Origin: Tateyamaria sp.
GTDB lineage: Bacteria; Pseudomonadota; Alphaproteobacteria; Rhodobacterales; Rhodobacteraceae
Assembly (NCBI GenBank): GCA_018668195.1
Contig: JABITU010000162.1
Span: 1 to 13,150 of the forward strand
Direction: 5' to 3'
DNA length: 13,150 nucleotides
This document shows positions 7,175-13,114 of the stretch, piece by piece; positions within the stretch are counted from its first letter, which is position 1, and each line of letters starts with the position of its first letter. Both the position numbers and the translations under genes were made by a program. The notes under the pieces were generated by a model. That model was not told where the DNA came from. It made no database searches and was given only the letters and a program-made list of their open reading frames with translations.

Positions 7175-7183
7175 CTAAACTGG

Positions 7184-8323
7184 TTATTCCAGCTGAAACG
7201 GCGTCGGCAGGTCGCGCAGGGTAGGGGTGCCCAACTGCCCCATGTTTGCAGCAAGATCGGCGGACAGGATTGCGGCGAGGTGATCTGGACCGTGTGGCCC
7301 GAGAGCAGCCAGAGCGTAGTGCCAGCCGCGCCCCATCATCACGAAATTCGCACCCGATGCAAAGGCGCGCAGTATGTCGAGCCCACCTTCGATTCCACTG
7401 TCAAAAATGATCGGCAACGATGTTGCGCGTCGGATCGCTGGAAGCACCTCGATTGTTGCAGGGGCGGCGTCGAACTGGCGACCTGCATGGTTGGACACCC
7501 AGATCGCATCAACACCCATCCCCTCCAAACGTTCCGCATCTTTGCCGCACAGAACGCCCTTGATTATAAATGGACCATCCCAAGCATCGCGCAGCCACTG
7601 AACGTAGTCCCAGTCGGGTGAGGTGCGCAGCAGGTATCCGACATGCGCATTGACGGGCAGGTTTTCTGTTGCGGCACTTGCGTACGCGTCAAGCATTCGC
7701 ATGTGCGGCATGCCCTTGCGCGCCATGCCAAGCGCCCAAGCGGGCCGCATGGCAACCTGTGCCAAAAGCCGTGGCGTGAGTTTCGGCGGATTTGTCAAGC
7801 CAGAGCGTGTTTGCCGCTCACGGCGCGAAGCCACTGGCACATCCACTGTCAGAACCAGCGTATTGAAACCGGACCCGCGCGCGCGCTGCAACATGTCGCG
7901 ACGGATGTCCTCATCTCGCGGTGGATACATCTGGAACCACGCGTTTTGCCCGATCTCTGCTTGTAAATCTTCGGGCGATGCCGCAGCTACTGTAGACAGC
8001 GTGTAAGGGATGCCTAAGCGTTTGGCTGCACGCGCCAGATGTCGTTCAGCATCTGGCCACATCAAGCCAGACATGCCCACAGGCGCAATTCCAAACGGCG
8101 AGGGCAGGCTGGCGCCCAATAAAGAAGTCGAAAGATCTGGCGTAATTTCACCGTGAAGGACCGAAGGCATCAGCCCAACACGGTCAAGTGCGGTGCGGTT
8201 GCGCGCCTTGGTGGCTTCTGTTCCCGTACCACTGTCCAGATATTCCCAAACAAATTTAGGTATGCGTCTTCGCGCAACGGCAGCGAGGTCGGATAGGGCA
8301 GGATAGCGATTATTGGATGTCAT
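7184..8323 (-). CDS. FMN-dependent alpha-hydroxy-acid dehydrogenase/oxidase (L-lactate dehydrogenase-like)
   Basis: The product is a flavoenzyme of the glycolate oxidase/LldD/mandelate dehydrogenase family that oxidises an L-2-hydroxy acid to a 2-oxo acid, passing electrons to quinone, cytochrome or oxygen. The 379-residue TIM barrel shows Tyr28 (WEYLD), an FMN-site PVGMSGL (81-87), substrate Tyr133 (QMY), Asp161 in TVDVP, Arg168, Lys255 (IIKGV), catalytic His279 with Arg282 (SNHAGRQFD), and the phosphate loop DSGIEGGLD/GANFVMMGRG (308-333). The family norm around the histidine is SNHGGRQ; here the first glycine after it is alanine. Lactate is the likeliest substrate but glycolate, mandelate or another acid cannot be excluded. 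The ATG at 8323 gives the family's normal N-terminus (NRYPALSDLAAVARRRIP); the frame stays open 43 codons further through a GC-rich repeat, which I exclude. No membrane anchor is evident. Confidence 0.9.
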   Translation of the reverse strand: MTSNNRYPALSDLAAVARRRIPKFVWEYLDSGTGTEATKARNRTALDRVGLMPSVLHGEITPDLSTSLLGASLPSPFGIAPVGMSGLMWPDAERHLARAAKRLGIPYTLSTVAAASPEDLQAEIGQNAWFQMYPPRDEDIRRDMLQRARGSGFNTLVLTVDVPVASRRERQTRSGLTNPPKLTPRLLAQVAMRPAWALGMARKGMPHMRMLDAYASAATENLPVNAHVGYLLRTSPDWDYVQWLRDAWDGPFIIKGVLCGKDAERLEGMGVDAIWVSNHAGRQFDAAPATIEVLPAIRRATSLPIIFDSGIEGGLDILRAFASGANFVMMGRGWHYALAALGPHGPDHLAAILSADLAANMGQLGTPTLRDLPTPFQLE

Positions 8324-8360
8324 GTCGAAGAGTATGGCCTGCCACCTCACGGGCCGCAAT

Positions 8361-8404
8361 AGGGGGCGCTGCCCCCCGGCCTTCGGCCTCCCCCCTGAGT
8401 TTTT
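8361..8404. repeat. C-rich intergenic palindromic repeat of Rhodobacteraceae type
   Basis: GGGGGC-GCT-GCCCCC is followed immediately by GGCC-TTC-GGCC and then TCCCCCC, so the first G-run can alternatively pair with the last C-run. A GAG and five T residues follow, then CTGGCAAGATGA. From memory, units of this form (G-run, C-run, GGCCTTCGGCC, C-run, GAGTATTT, TGGCAAGATGA) are scattered between genes in Roseobacter-group genomes; I cannot search to confirm. It resembles a plus-strand intrinsic terminator, yet it sits between two divergent gene starts where there is no plus-strand gene to terminate. That fits a dispersed repeat better than a dedicated terminator. Confidence 0.6.
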
Positions 8405-8501
8405 CTGGCAAGATGACGGGGACAGGAACCCAGCGTGGCATCCAAAGAACATCTGGCGAACATGGCTTTCCCTTTGGATGATCTGGGGTTAAGGTGTCGT
8501 T

Positions 8502-10928
8502 ATGAGTAATTTTGATGACTTTGATGCTTTTGAGGGCGCGGCATCGTTATCGGCGCGCGCAATGGCCGCGCGCCCACAGCCCTATCTTGATGGGCTGAAC
8601 CCTGCCCAACGCGCAGCGGTTGAGCAAATGGACGGCCCGGTGCTTATGCTTGCCGGGGCGGGCACTGGGAAGACCCGCGCCTTGACCGCAAGGATTGTCC
8701 ATTTGTTGAACACCGGTCGGGCGCGTCCGAACGAAATCCTTGCGGTGACCTTTACCAACAAAGCGGCGCGCGAGATGAAAAACCGTGTTGGCCAGATGTT
8801 GGGGCAGTCGATCGAAGGGATGCCTTGGTTGGGCACCTTTCATGCGATTTGCGTCAAGCTGCTTCGGCGTCACGCCGAATTGGTGGGCCTTAAATCAAAC
8901 TTCACAATTCTGGATACCGACGACCAGCTGCGATTGCTCAAACAGTTGATCCGTGCGGCCAACATTGACGACAAGCGCTGGCCTGCGCGACAGTTAGCAT
9001 CGGTTATTGATGGTTGGAAGAACCGCGCACTGACACCAGACAAGGTGCCCGCATCAGACGCGGGTGCCTATAACAATCGTGGCGTTGAGATATATGCCCA
9101 ATATCAGGCGCGACTGGGCGAATTGAACGCCTGTGATTTTGGCGACCTGCTTTTGCATATGGTCACCATTTTTCAGAATAATCCGGACGTGTTGGCCCAG
9201 TATCAGCGCTGGTTTCGGTTTATCCTTGTGGACGAGTATCAAGATACCAACGTGGCGCAGTATCTGTGGCTTCGATTGCTGGCGCAGGGGCACAAGAATA
9301 TTTGCTGTGTGGGGGACGATGACCAGTCGATCTATGGCTGGCGCGGTGCCGAAGTTGGCAATATCCTGCGCTTTGAGAGCGATTTTCCCGGAGCTCATGT
9401 GGTGCGGCTGGAACAGAACTATCGGTCGACCCCGCATATTCTTGCTGCGGCGTCTGGCGTGATCGCGGGCAACGAGGGGCGTTTGGGTAAAACTCTGTGG
9501 ACCGACAAGCAAGGGGGCGAAAAACTGCGCCTGATCGGCCACTGGGACGGCGAGGAGGAGGCGCGCTGGATCGGAGAAGAAATCGAATCTGCGCAAAAGG
9601 GCACGCGGGGAATGCGACCCGTTTCGCTCGAAGAGATGGCAATCTTGGTCCGGGCCAGTCACCAAATGCGCGCGTTTGAAGATCGGTTTCTGACGATAGG
9701 TCTGCCATATCGCGTGATCGGTGGCCCACGGTTCTATGAGCGGATGGAGATCCGCGATGCCATGGCCTATTTTCGGGTTGTTGTCAGCCCCGATGATGAT
9801 CTTGCTTTTGAGCGGATCGTAAACACGCCCAAACGGGGACTGGGTGACAAGGCGCAGCAAACAATTCAGATTGCTGCCCGCAGCGGCGGCGTATCATTGG
9901 TCGAAGGTGCGCGTCTGGCTGTCGAACAAGGGTTGATCAAGGGCAAGGGTGGAAATGAACTGCGTGCGTTGGTCGAGGGGATCGCGCGGTGGCACTCAAA
10001 ACTGCGCGGCCCTCGGATTGAGGTCACCGAAGACGATACGGTGATTGACGAAGGCGTCGCCCCACTACGAATGGAATATGGACCGCCACCTGTGAGCCAT
10101 GTGGAGCTCGCGGGAATTATCCTCGACGAAAGTGGCTATACAGCGCATTGGCAAAACGACAAGACACCTGAGGCTCCGGGACGTCTGGAAAATCTCAAGG
10201 AGTTGGTTGAAGCATTGGAAGGTTTTGAAAACCTTCAGGGTTTCCTAGAACATGTGTCGTTGATCATGGACAATGAGCAGAAGGATGGCGAGGCTAAGGT
10301 TTCAATCATGACGTTGCATGCGGCCAAAGGGTTGGAATTCCCCATGGTGTTTCTGCCCGGCTGGGAAGACGGTTTGTTTCCCTCCCAACGCTCGATGGAC
10401 GAGAGCGGCCTCAAGGGGTTAGAGGAAGAACGCAGGTTGGCTTACGTCGGAATAACGCGCGCGGAAGAGGTCTGCACGATTTCCTTCGCAGCGAACCGGC
10501 GTGTGTTCGGCCAGTGGCAATCATCTATGCCGTCGCGGTTTATTGATGAATTGCCCGATGAACATGTGGATGTGCTGACCCCGCCCGGCCTTTATGGTGG
10601 TGGGTTTGGAGCAGCGTCTCCGGGTATGGACTCGCATCTGCACAAAGCGGCGGCTGAGGCAAATGTTTACAATTCTCCGGGGTGGCGACGATTACAGGCC
10701 CGTTCAGGTGAGCGCCCGCTGGGCCAGCCTAAGGAAAGTCGCAACGCAGTGATTGATCTGAATGCGGTGTCCAGTTTCGTAGTTGATGAGCGGGTGTTTC
10801 ACCAGAAATTTGGATATGGCTTAGTTGTTGCGATCGAAGGCGACAAACTAGAGATTGATTTTGAGAAGGCGGGTAAAAAGAAAGTCATATCCCGTTTTGT
10901 TTCTGGCTGTGACGACATCCCGTTTTAG
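8502..10928 (+). CDS. uvrD: ATP-dependent 3'-5' DNA helicase UvrD/PcrA (helicase II)
   Basis: This superfamily 1A helicase unwinds DNA in nucleotide-excision and mismatch repair and clears stalled forks. The 808 residues contain every expected motif: Q-motif GLNPAQRAAV (31-40), Walker A AGAGTGKT (51-58), Ia VTFTNKAAREM (82-92), Ib GTFHAICVKLLRRH (111-124), II VDEYQDT (243-249), III GDDDQSIYGWRGA (271-283), IV QNYRST (305-310), V TLHAAKGLEFPMVFLPGWEDGLFPSQRS, VI EEERRLAYVGITRA. The C-terminal VFHQKFGYGLVVAIEGDKLEIDFEKAGKK segment is the Tudor-like domain that contacts RNA polymerase in PcrA/UvrD. The extra N-terminal stretch (1-28, rich in Asp, Phe and Ala) precedes the Q-motif and is not conserved to my knowledge. 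The start ATG follows AAGGTG at a reasonable distance. The gene stands alone on the plus strand; separating UvrD from PcrA or Rep by name is convention. Confidence 0.96.
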   Translation: MSNFDDFDAFEGAASLSARAMAARPQPYLDGLNPAQRAAVEQMDGPVLMLAGAGTGKTRALTARIVHLLNTGRARPNEILAVTFTNKAAREMKNRVGQMLGQSIEGMPWLGTFHAICVKLLRRHAELVGLKSNFTILDTDDQLRLLKQLIRAANIDDKRWPARQLASVIDGWKNRALTPDKVPASDAGAYNNRGVEIYAQYQARLGELNACDFGDLLLHMVTIFQNNPDVLAQYQRWFRFILVDEYQDTNVAQYLWLRLLAQGHKNICCVGDDDQSIYGWRGAEVGNILRFESDFPGAHVVRLEQNYRSTPHILAAASGVIAGNEGRLGKTLWTDKQGGEKLRLIGHWDGEEEARWIGEEIESAQKGTRGMRPVSLEEMAILVRASHQMRAFEDRFLTIGLPYRVIGGPRFYERMEIRDAMAYFRVVVSPDDDLAFERIVNTPKRGLGDKAQQTIQIAARSGGVSLVEGARLAVEQGLIKGKGGNELRALVEGIARWHSKLRGPRIEVTEDDTVIDEGVAPLRMEYGPPPVSHVELAGIILDESGYTAHWQNDKTPEAPGRLENLKELVEALEGFENLQGFLEHVSLIMDNEQKDGEAKVSIMTLHAAKGLEFPMVFLPGWEDGLFPSQRSMDESGLKGLEEERRLAYVGITRAEEVCTISFAANRRVFGQWQSSMPSRFIDELPDEHVDVLTPPGLYGGGFGAASPGMDSHLHKAAAEANVYNSPGWRRLQARSGERPLGQPKESRNAVIDLNAVSSFVVDERVFHQKFGYGLVVAIEGDKLEIDFEKAGKKKVISRFVSGCDDIPF

Positions 10929-10955
10929 GCTCCATTCACTTAGGTGAATGGAGCC
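10928..10955. repeat. Palindrome copy 1 (12-bp perfect hairpin) at the end of uvrD
   Basis: GGCTCCATTCAC pairs perfectly with GTGAATGGAGCC around a TTAG loop, starting on the last base of the uvrD stop codon. No T-tract follows, so it is not a classical intrinsic terminator, but it could protect the uvrD mRNA end. The core CCATTCAC-NTAG-GTGAATGGAGC recurs at 11020-11041 with one internal difference. Confidence 0.75.
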
Positions 10956-10956
10956 A

Positions 10957-10991
10957 GTGGCAAGGATTGCATGGCACATGCAATCAGCCAC
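10957..10991. repeat. Hairpin between the two palindrome copies
   Basis: GATTGCATG (10965-10973) pairs perfectly with CATGCAATC (10977-10985) around GCA, and an outer GTGGC/GCCAC pair (10957-10961 with 10987-10991) extends the stem across a small internal loop. Flanked by two copies of another palindrome, it makes a three-hairpin cluster within about 110 bases. Function unknown. Confidence 0.6.
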
Positions 10992-11019
10992 ACGGTTGAT
11001 CTGTAATGCGCTGACGCCG

Positions 11020-11041
11020 CCATTCACGTAGGTGAATGGAG
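11020..11041. repeat. Palindrome copy 2
   Basis: CCATTCAC-GTAG-GTGAATGG (8-bp perfect stem) repeats the core of the hairpin at 10928-10955, followed by the same AGC. Both copies have the same orientation and lie 87 bases apart, as in repetitive extragenic palindrome pairs. No other copy was seen in this window. Confidence 0.7.
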
Positions 11042-11101
11042 CTAGAATTTATGGCGTCGGATTTAAGCTATTTTTCGTGGCTGCCAGATTGCCTTGAGCA
11101 C

Positions 11102-11142
11102 AAATAAAAAAGCGGCGACCCTAGGGAGGAGGGGCCGCCGCT
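11102..11142 (-). terminator. Terminator formed by the last CcsR-type hairpin
   Basis: On the minus strand AGCGGCG (11136-11142) pairs with CGCCGCT (11111-11117), and TTTTTATTT follows at once. The loop carries the CCTCCTCCC motif (11124-11132), so this hairpin is both the last regulatory element and the transcript end of the DUF1127-sRNA unit. It also faces uvrD transcription coming from the other side. Confidence 0.7.
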
Positions 11143-11190
11143 CTTGCTGCATCATCAAAGTGTCAGGGAGGAGGACCGTTTGATGATGTA
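11111..11190 (-). ncRNA. ccsR: CcsR-type ('cuckoo') sRNA, distal unit: two hairpins with CCUCCUCCC loops
   Basis: Minus-strand hairpin one: TTTGATGATG pairs with CATCATCAAA (11150-11159 with 11179-11188; 12 pairs if the flanking A-U and G-U are included). Its loop shows CCTCCTCCC at 11166-11174, closed inside by GTC/GAC. Hairpin two follows 7 bases later (11111-11142), with the same nine bases at 11124-11132. Two stem-loops with this motif in both loops, downstream of a DUF1127 gene, is the published description of the four CcsR RNAs of Rhodobacter sphaeroides (stress-induced, processed from the RSP_6037 transcript, acting on flhR and indirectly on pyruvate dehydrogenase). The 5' and 3' ends given here are the structure limits; the true processing sites are unknown. 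Targets in this organism are inferred only. Confidence 0.85.
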
Positions 11191-11221
11191 TTCGGTGCAC
11201 TCTGATGTGTGCAGATGAAAA

Positions 11222-11295
11222 GGTGCGGCGACGCCTGGGAGGAGGTAGGCGCCACCGCCAATTTCAGATGCCTGAGGGAGGAGAAAGACATCTGA
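11222..11295 (-). ncRNA. ccsR: CcsR-type ('cuckoo') sRNA, proximal unit: two hairpins with CUCCUCCC loops
   Basis: Hairpin one on the minus strand: TCAGATG pairs with CATCTGA (11264-11270 with 11289-11295); its loop shows CTCCTCCC at 11276-11283, with T in place of the first C of the nine-base motif. Only 4 bases later, hairpin two (11222-11259) has an inner stem CGCCT/AGGCG, outer pairing GGTG/CACC or GGCG/CGCC, and a full CCTCCTCCC loop at 11237-11245. The 33-base gap to the next hairpin pair against 4- and 7-base gaps within pairs supports two separate sRNAs. The unit begins 11 bases after the DUF1127 stop codon, so it must be released from that mRNA by processing unless it has its own promoter. 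Confidence 0.83.
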
Positions 11296-11306
11296 TCTCA
11301 AACTAT

Positions 11307-11540
11307 TTAAGAGGTGGGCGTGCCGTATGCGGCCTCCCATGCGATGCGCTTAACTTCTGTGCGATGCAAACCTAAGTCGGCTAGTTCGCGGCTGGACAGC
11401 ACAGTCAGTTCACGCAGTGTCTTGTGATAGATACGGTGCTTTTCGTACCGCGCGATGGTAGCGTTCAATAGGTTTGCAGCTGAACCCAAAATACGGCTGA
11501 TAAAATCGTCATTGGTCGTTATGTGATTGTAATAGGCCAT
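11307..11540 (-). CDS. ccaF1: DUF1127 small protein, CcaF1-like
   Basis: This is a 77-residue basic protein whose second half (about 40-68) has the DUF1127/YjiS signature: TLRELTVLSSRELADLGLHRTEVKRIAWEAAYG. The N-terminal half (10-38) is probably helical. In R. sphaeroides the DUF1127 protein encoded just ahead of the CcsR sRNAs was named CcaF1 and reported to bind RNA and influence sRNA maturation and turnover; the identical arrangement here makes orthology likely, though DUF1127 proteins are often multi-copy in this family. The ATG at 11540 follows AAGAGA at a fair distance. Expression in R. sphaeroides depends on RpoHI/RpoHII stress sigma factors; here the promoter is only a candidate. The symbol is transferred by gene order as much as by sequence. 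Confidence 0.87.
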   Translation of the reverse strand: MAYYNHITTNDDFISRILGSAANLLNATIARYEKHRIYHKTLRELTVLSSRELADLGLHRTEVKRIAWEAAYGTPTS

Positions 11541-11575
11541 GTATCTCTTGCCAAATTTTGTTTCGTTTCAACAAT

Positions 11576-11603
11576 AAAATAAGCAAATGCTGCAGCTGCA
11601 CAA
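11576..11603 (-). promoter_or_regulatory. Candidate promoter of the ccaF1-ccsR transcript with a palindromic spacer
   Basis: On the minus strand TTGTGC (-35; preceded by C, giving CTTG as in heat-shock-type promoters) and TATTTT (-10) are 16 bases apart. The spacer and -35 overlap contains the perfect 10-base palindrome TGCAGCTGCA (11591-11600). The leader to the ATG would be about 30 bases. RpoH dependence is inferred from the R. sphaeroides locus, not shown by a clear -10 match. Confidence 0.35.
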
Positions 11604-11651
11604 GCCCTGAGGTGAACAATGCTGCTATGCAGAAAATGCATGGGGTGGTGG

Positions 11652-11680
11652 TTGAATTAGAAGGCGACCCGCTTCATGTT
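11652..11680 (+). promoter_or_regulatory. Weak candidate promoter of mrp
   Basis: TTGAAT (11652-11657) and CATGTT (11675-11680) are 17 bases apart on the plus strand, about 85 bases ahead of the mrp ATG. The -10 match is poor. It lies in the 228-base divergent region shared with ccaF1, which shows no other gene. Confidence 0.2.
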
Positions 11681-11768
11681 TCGGCGCTTTTTCTCTATTC
11701 AAGCGACAGCCCTTGCCCTTCCCAGATTTTCTGCCAGTTAATGCATCACCCGAGCGGAGAAAAATGAC

Positions 11769-12842
11769 ATGCCGATCACCAAAGATAACATCCTGAGCGC
11801 ACTTAGCCGGATTGCAATGCCGGACGGTGGAGATCTTGTGAGCCGCGACTTGATTCGTGCCGTTCGGATCGAGGGTGGCAACGTACATTTTGTGATCGAA
11901 GCTCCGACGCCTGAGGTCGCGACACGCATGGAACCCGTGCGCGCCGCCGCCGAAGCAGCGGTGCGATCGCTGGACGGTGTCGTTGATGCGCGGGTCGCTC
12001 TGACGGCGCACGGGCCTGCGGGAAATCCGGCGGCGCCTCCTAGCCTTAAGATCGGGGGACACCCAAAACCACAGGAGGGGCCGACCAAACCCTCAGGTGT
12101 TCAACGCATTCTGGCCATCGGATCAGGCAAGGGTGGAGTTGGAAAATCAACAGTATCGTCGAACCTAGCCGTGGCATTGGCCAAGCAGGGGCGCAAAGTG
12201 GGCTTGCTAGATGCAGATATATACGGGCCCTCGCAACCGCGCATGATGGGCGTCAACAAGCGGCCCGCGTCCCCCGATGGCAAGACAATCATTCCGCTGC
12301 ATGCGCATGGCGTGACGCTAATGTCGATTGGCTTCATGCTTGAGGAAGGCAAGGCGGTGGTTTGGCGTGGGCCAATGTTGATGGGCGCGCTGCAGCAGAT
12401 GCTGGGGCAGGTCGAATGGGGCGAGCTTGACGTGTTGATCGTCGATTTGCCGCCGGGTACAGGTGATGTGCAGTTGACCCTTTGCACCAAGTCAGAATTG
12501 TCGGGTGCGATTGTCGTCTCTACGCCTCAGGATGTGGCGCTTATCGATGCACGCAAGGCGTTGGATATGTTCGCAACGCTGAAAACCCCCGTTTTGGGTT
12601 TGATCGAGAACATGTCGATGTTTGTTTGCCCCGATTGCGGCGCAGAGCATCAGATATTCGGGCAGGGTGGTGTGGCAGCAGAGGCGGAGCATATCGGAGT
12701 GCCGTTGCTTGGCGCGTTGCCAATCGACTTGGAAACCCGGCTTGCTGGTGACAGGGGCACGCCAATTGCCGCGGGCGATGGTATCATGGCACAGGCCTAT
12801 GCCCGCATCGCCGAAGGATTAATCAAAGGCGGCATGGCCTGA
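11769..12842 (+). CDS. mrp: Mrp/ApbC family iron-sulfur cluster carrier ATPase
   Basis: This is a P-loop NTPase of the Mrp/Nbp35 group thought to bind an Fe-S cluster between two subunits and deliver it to apoproteins in the cytoplasm. The 357 residues have an N-terminal MIP18/DUF59-type domain (about 1-80, with ILSALSRIAMPDGGDLVSRDLI), a Pro-Gly-rich linker (82-110), then the ATPase: deviant Walker A GKGGVGKST (120-128), DADIYGPSQPRMMG (148-161), VDLPPGTGD (225-233) and the cluster-binding CPDC (Cys287, Cys290). The C-terminal part GVAAEAEHIGVPLLGALPID is typical. Length and order are normal for bacterial Mrp. The ATG follows CGGAGA at about 9 bases. It is divergent from the ccaF1-ccsR unit and appears to be a single gene. 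Confidence 0.96.
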   Translation: MPITKDNILSALSRIAMPDGGDLVSRDLIRAVRIEGGNVHFVIEAPTPEVATRMEPVRAAAEAAVRSLDGVVDARVALTAHGPAGNPAAPPSLKIGGHPKPQEGPTKPSGVQRILAIGSGKGGVGKSTVSSNLAVALAKQGRKVGLLDADIYGPSQPRMMGVNKRPASPDGKTIIPLHAHGVTLMSIGFMLEEGKAVVWRGPMLMGALQQMLGQVEWGELDVLIVDLPPGTGDVQLTLCTKSELSGAIVVSTPQDVALIDARKALDMFATLKTPVLGLIENMSMFVCPDCGAEHQIFGQGGVAAEAEHIGVPLLGALPIDLETRLAGDRGTPIAAGDGIMAQAYARIAEGLIKGGMA

Positions 12843-12907
12843 GCGCGGAAGTCGCCCTGAGTTCTTTGCGATCTTGAAAGCATTATTCCGAAGTTTGGTT
12901 AGGCTTT

Positions 12908-13081
12908 ATGCAGGACGACCTGTGCCCACTTGTGTTTGCAGCGAGGGTCCTCGAACGCTCTGCAACTGGCTCTTACGGGAAACCATGGTACGAGGCACTA
13001 TTTATTACAGATACCAACGAATCATTATTGATCTTGATAGATAGTCAAAAAAGTATCGAACATAATAAGAACTTTTTCTGA
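12908..13081 (+). CDS. Doubtful 57-codon ORF downstream of mrp
   Basis: An ATG at 12908 opens 57 codons ending in TGA at 13081. The product starts MQDDLCPLVF and ends with a Lys/Asn-rich tail. The first half (AARVLERSATGSYGKPWYEALFITD) looks protein-like, with ordinary codons, and the second half becomes AT-rich. Only a weak purine-rich stretch (TTAGG) precedes the ATG. I recognise no family. It may be a small gene, the remnant of a larger one, or chance. Confidence 0.25.
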   Translation: MQDDLCPLVFAARVLERSATGSYGKPWYEALFITDTNESLLILIDSQKSIEHNKNFF

Positions 13082-13114
13082 AATTTTGTAAACTTGAAAT
13101 TATTTTTGGAATTT

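Larger units (their letters stand above)
6867..7183. other. AT-rich intergenic region upstream of pyc
   Basis: This 317-base gap lies between the pyc start and the stop of the alpha-hydroxy-acid enzyme, both on the minus strand. It holds a likely pyc promoter close to the gene (6907-6935), an inverted repeat at 7003-7027 and a terminator at 7147-7174. The section 6960-7070 is much richer in A and T than the flanking genes. No coding frame with a sensible start and ribosome-binding site was found; the long plus-strand frame that starts here runs antisense into the neighbouring gene. Confidence 0.6.

Noticed and set aside
7085..7621. 178-codon plus-strand frame starting in the pyc upstream gap
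   Set aside because: Most of it is antisense to the conserved alpha-hydroxy-acid enzyme, and its N-terminal part spans a terminator and AT-rich DNA.
8324..8452. N-terminal extension of the alpha-hydroxy-acid enzyme to 8452
   Set aside because: The extra 43 codons run through the GC-rich intergenic palindrome and are unlike the family N-terminus; the ATG at 8323 gives the expected length.
9054..9860. 268-codon minus-strand frame
   Set aside because: It is antisense to uvrD motifs II-IV; no recognisable domain and no start context.
10928..11295. CRISPR-like repeat array
   Set aside because: The repeats are imperfect hairpins with differing stems and irregular spacing, there are no uniform spacers and there are no cas genes.
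11558..11767. 69-codon plus-strand frame ahead of mrp
   Set aside because: It covers the divergent promoter region, has no good ribosome-binding site and shows no recognisable domain.
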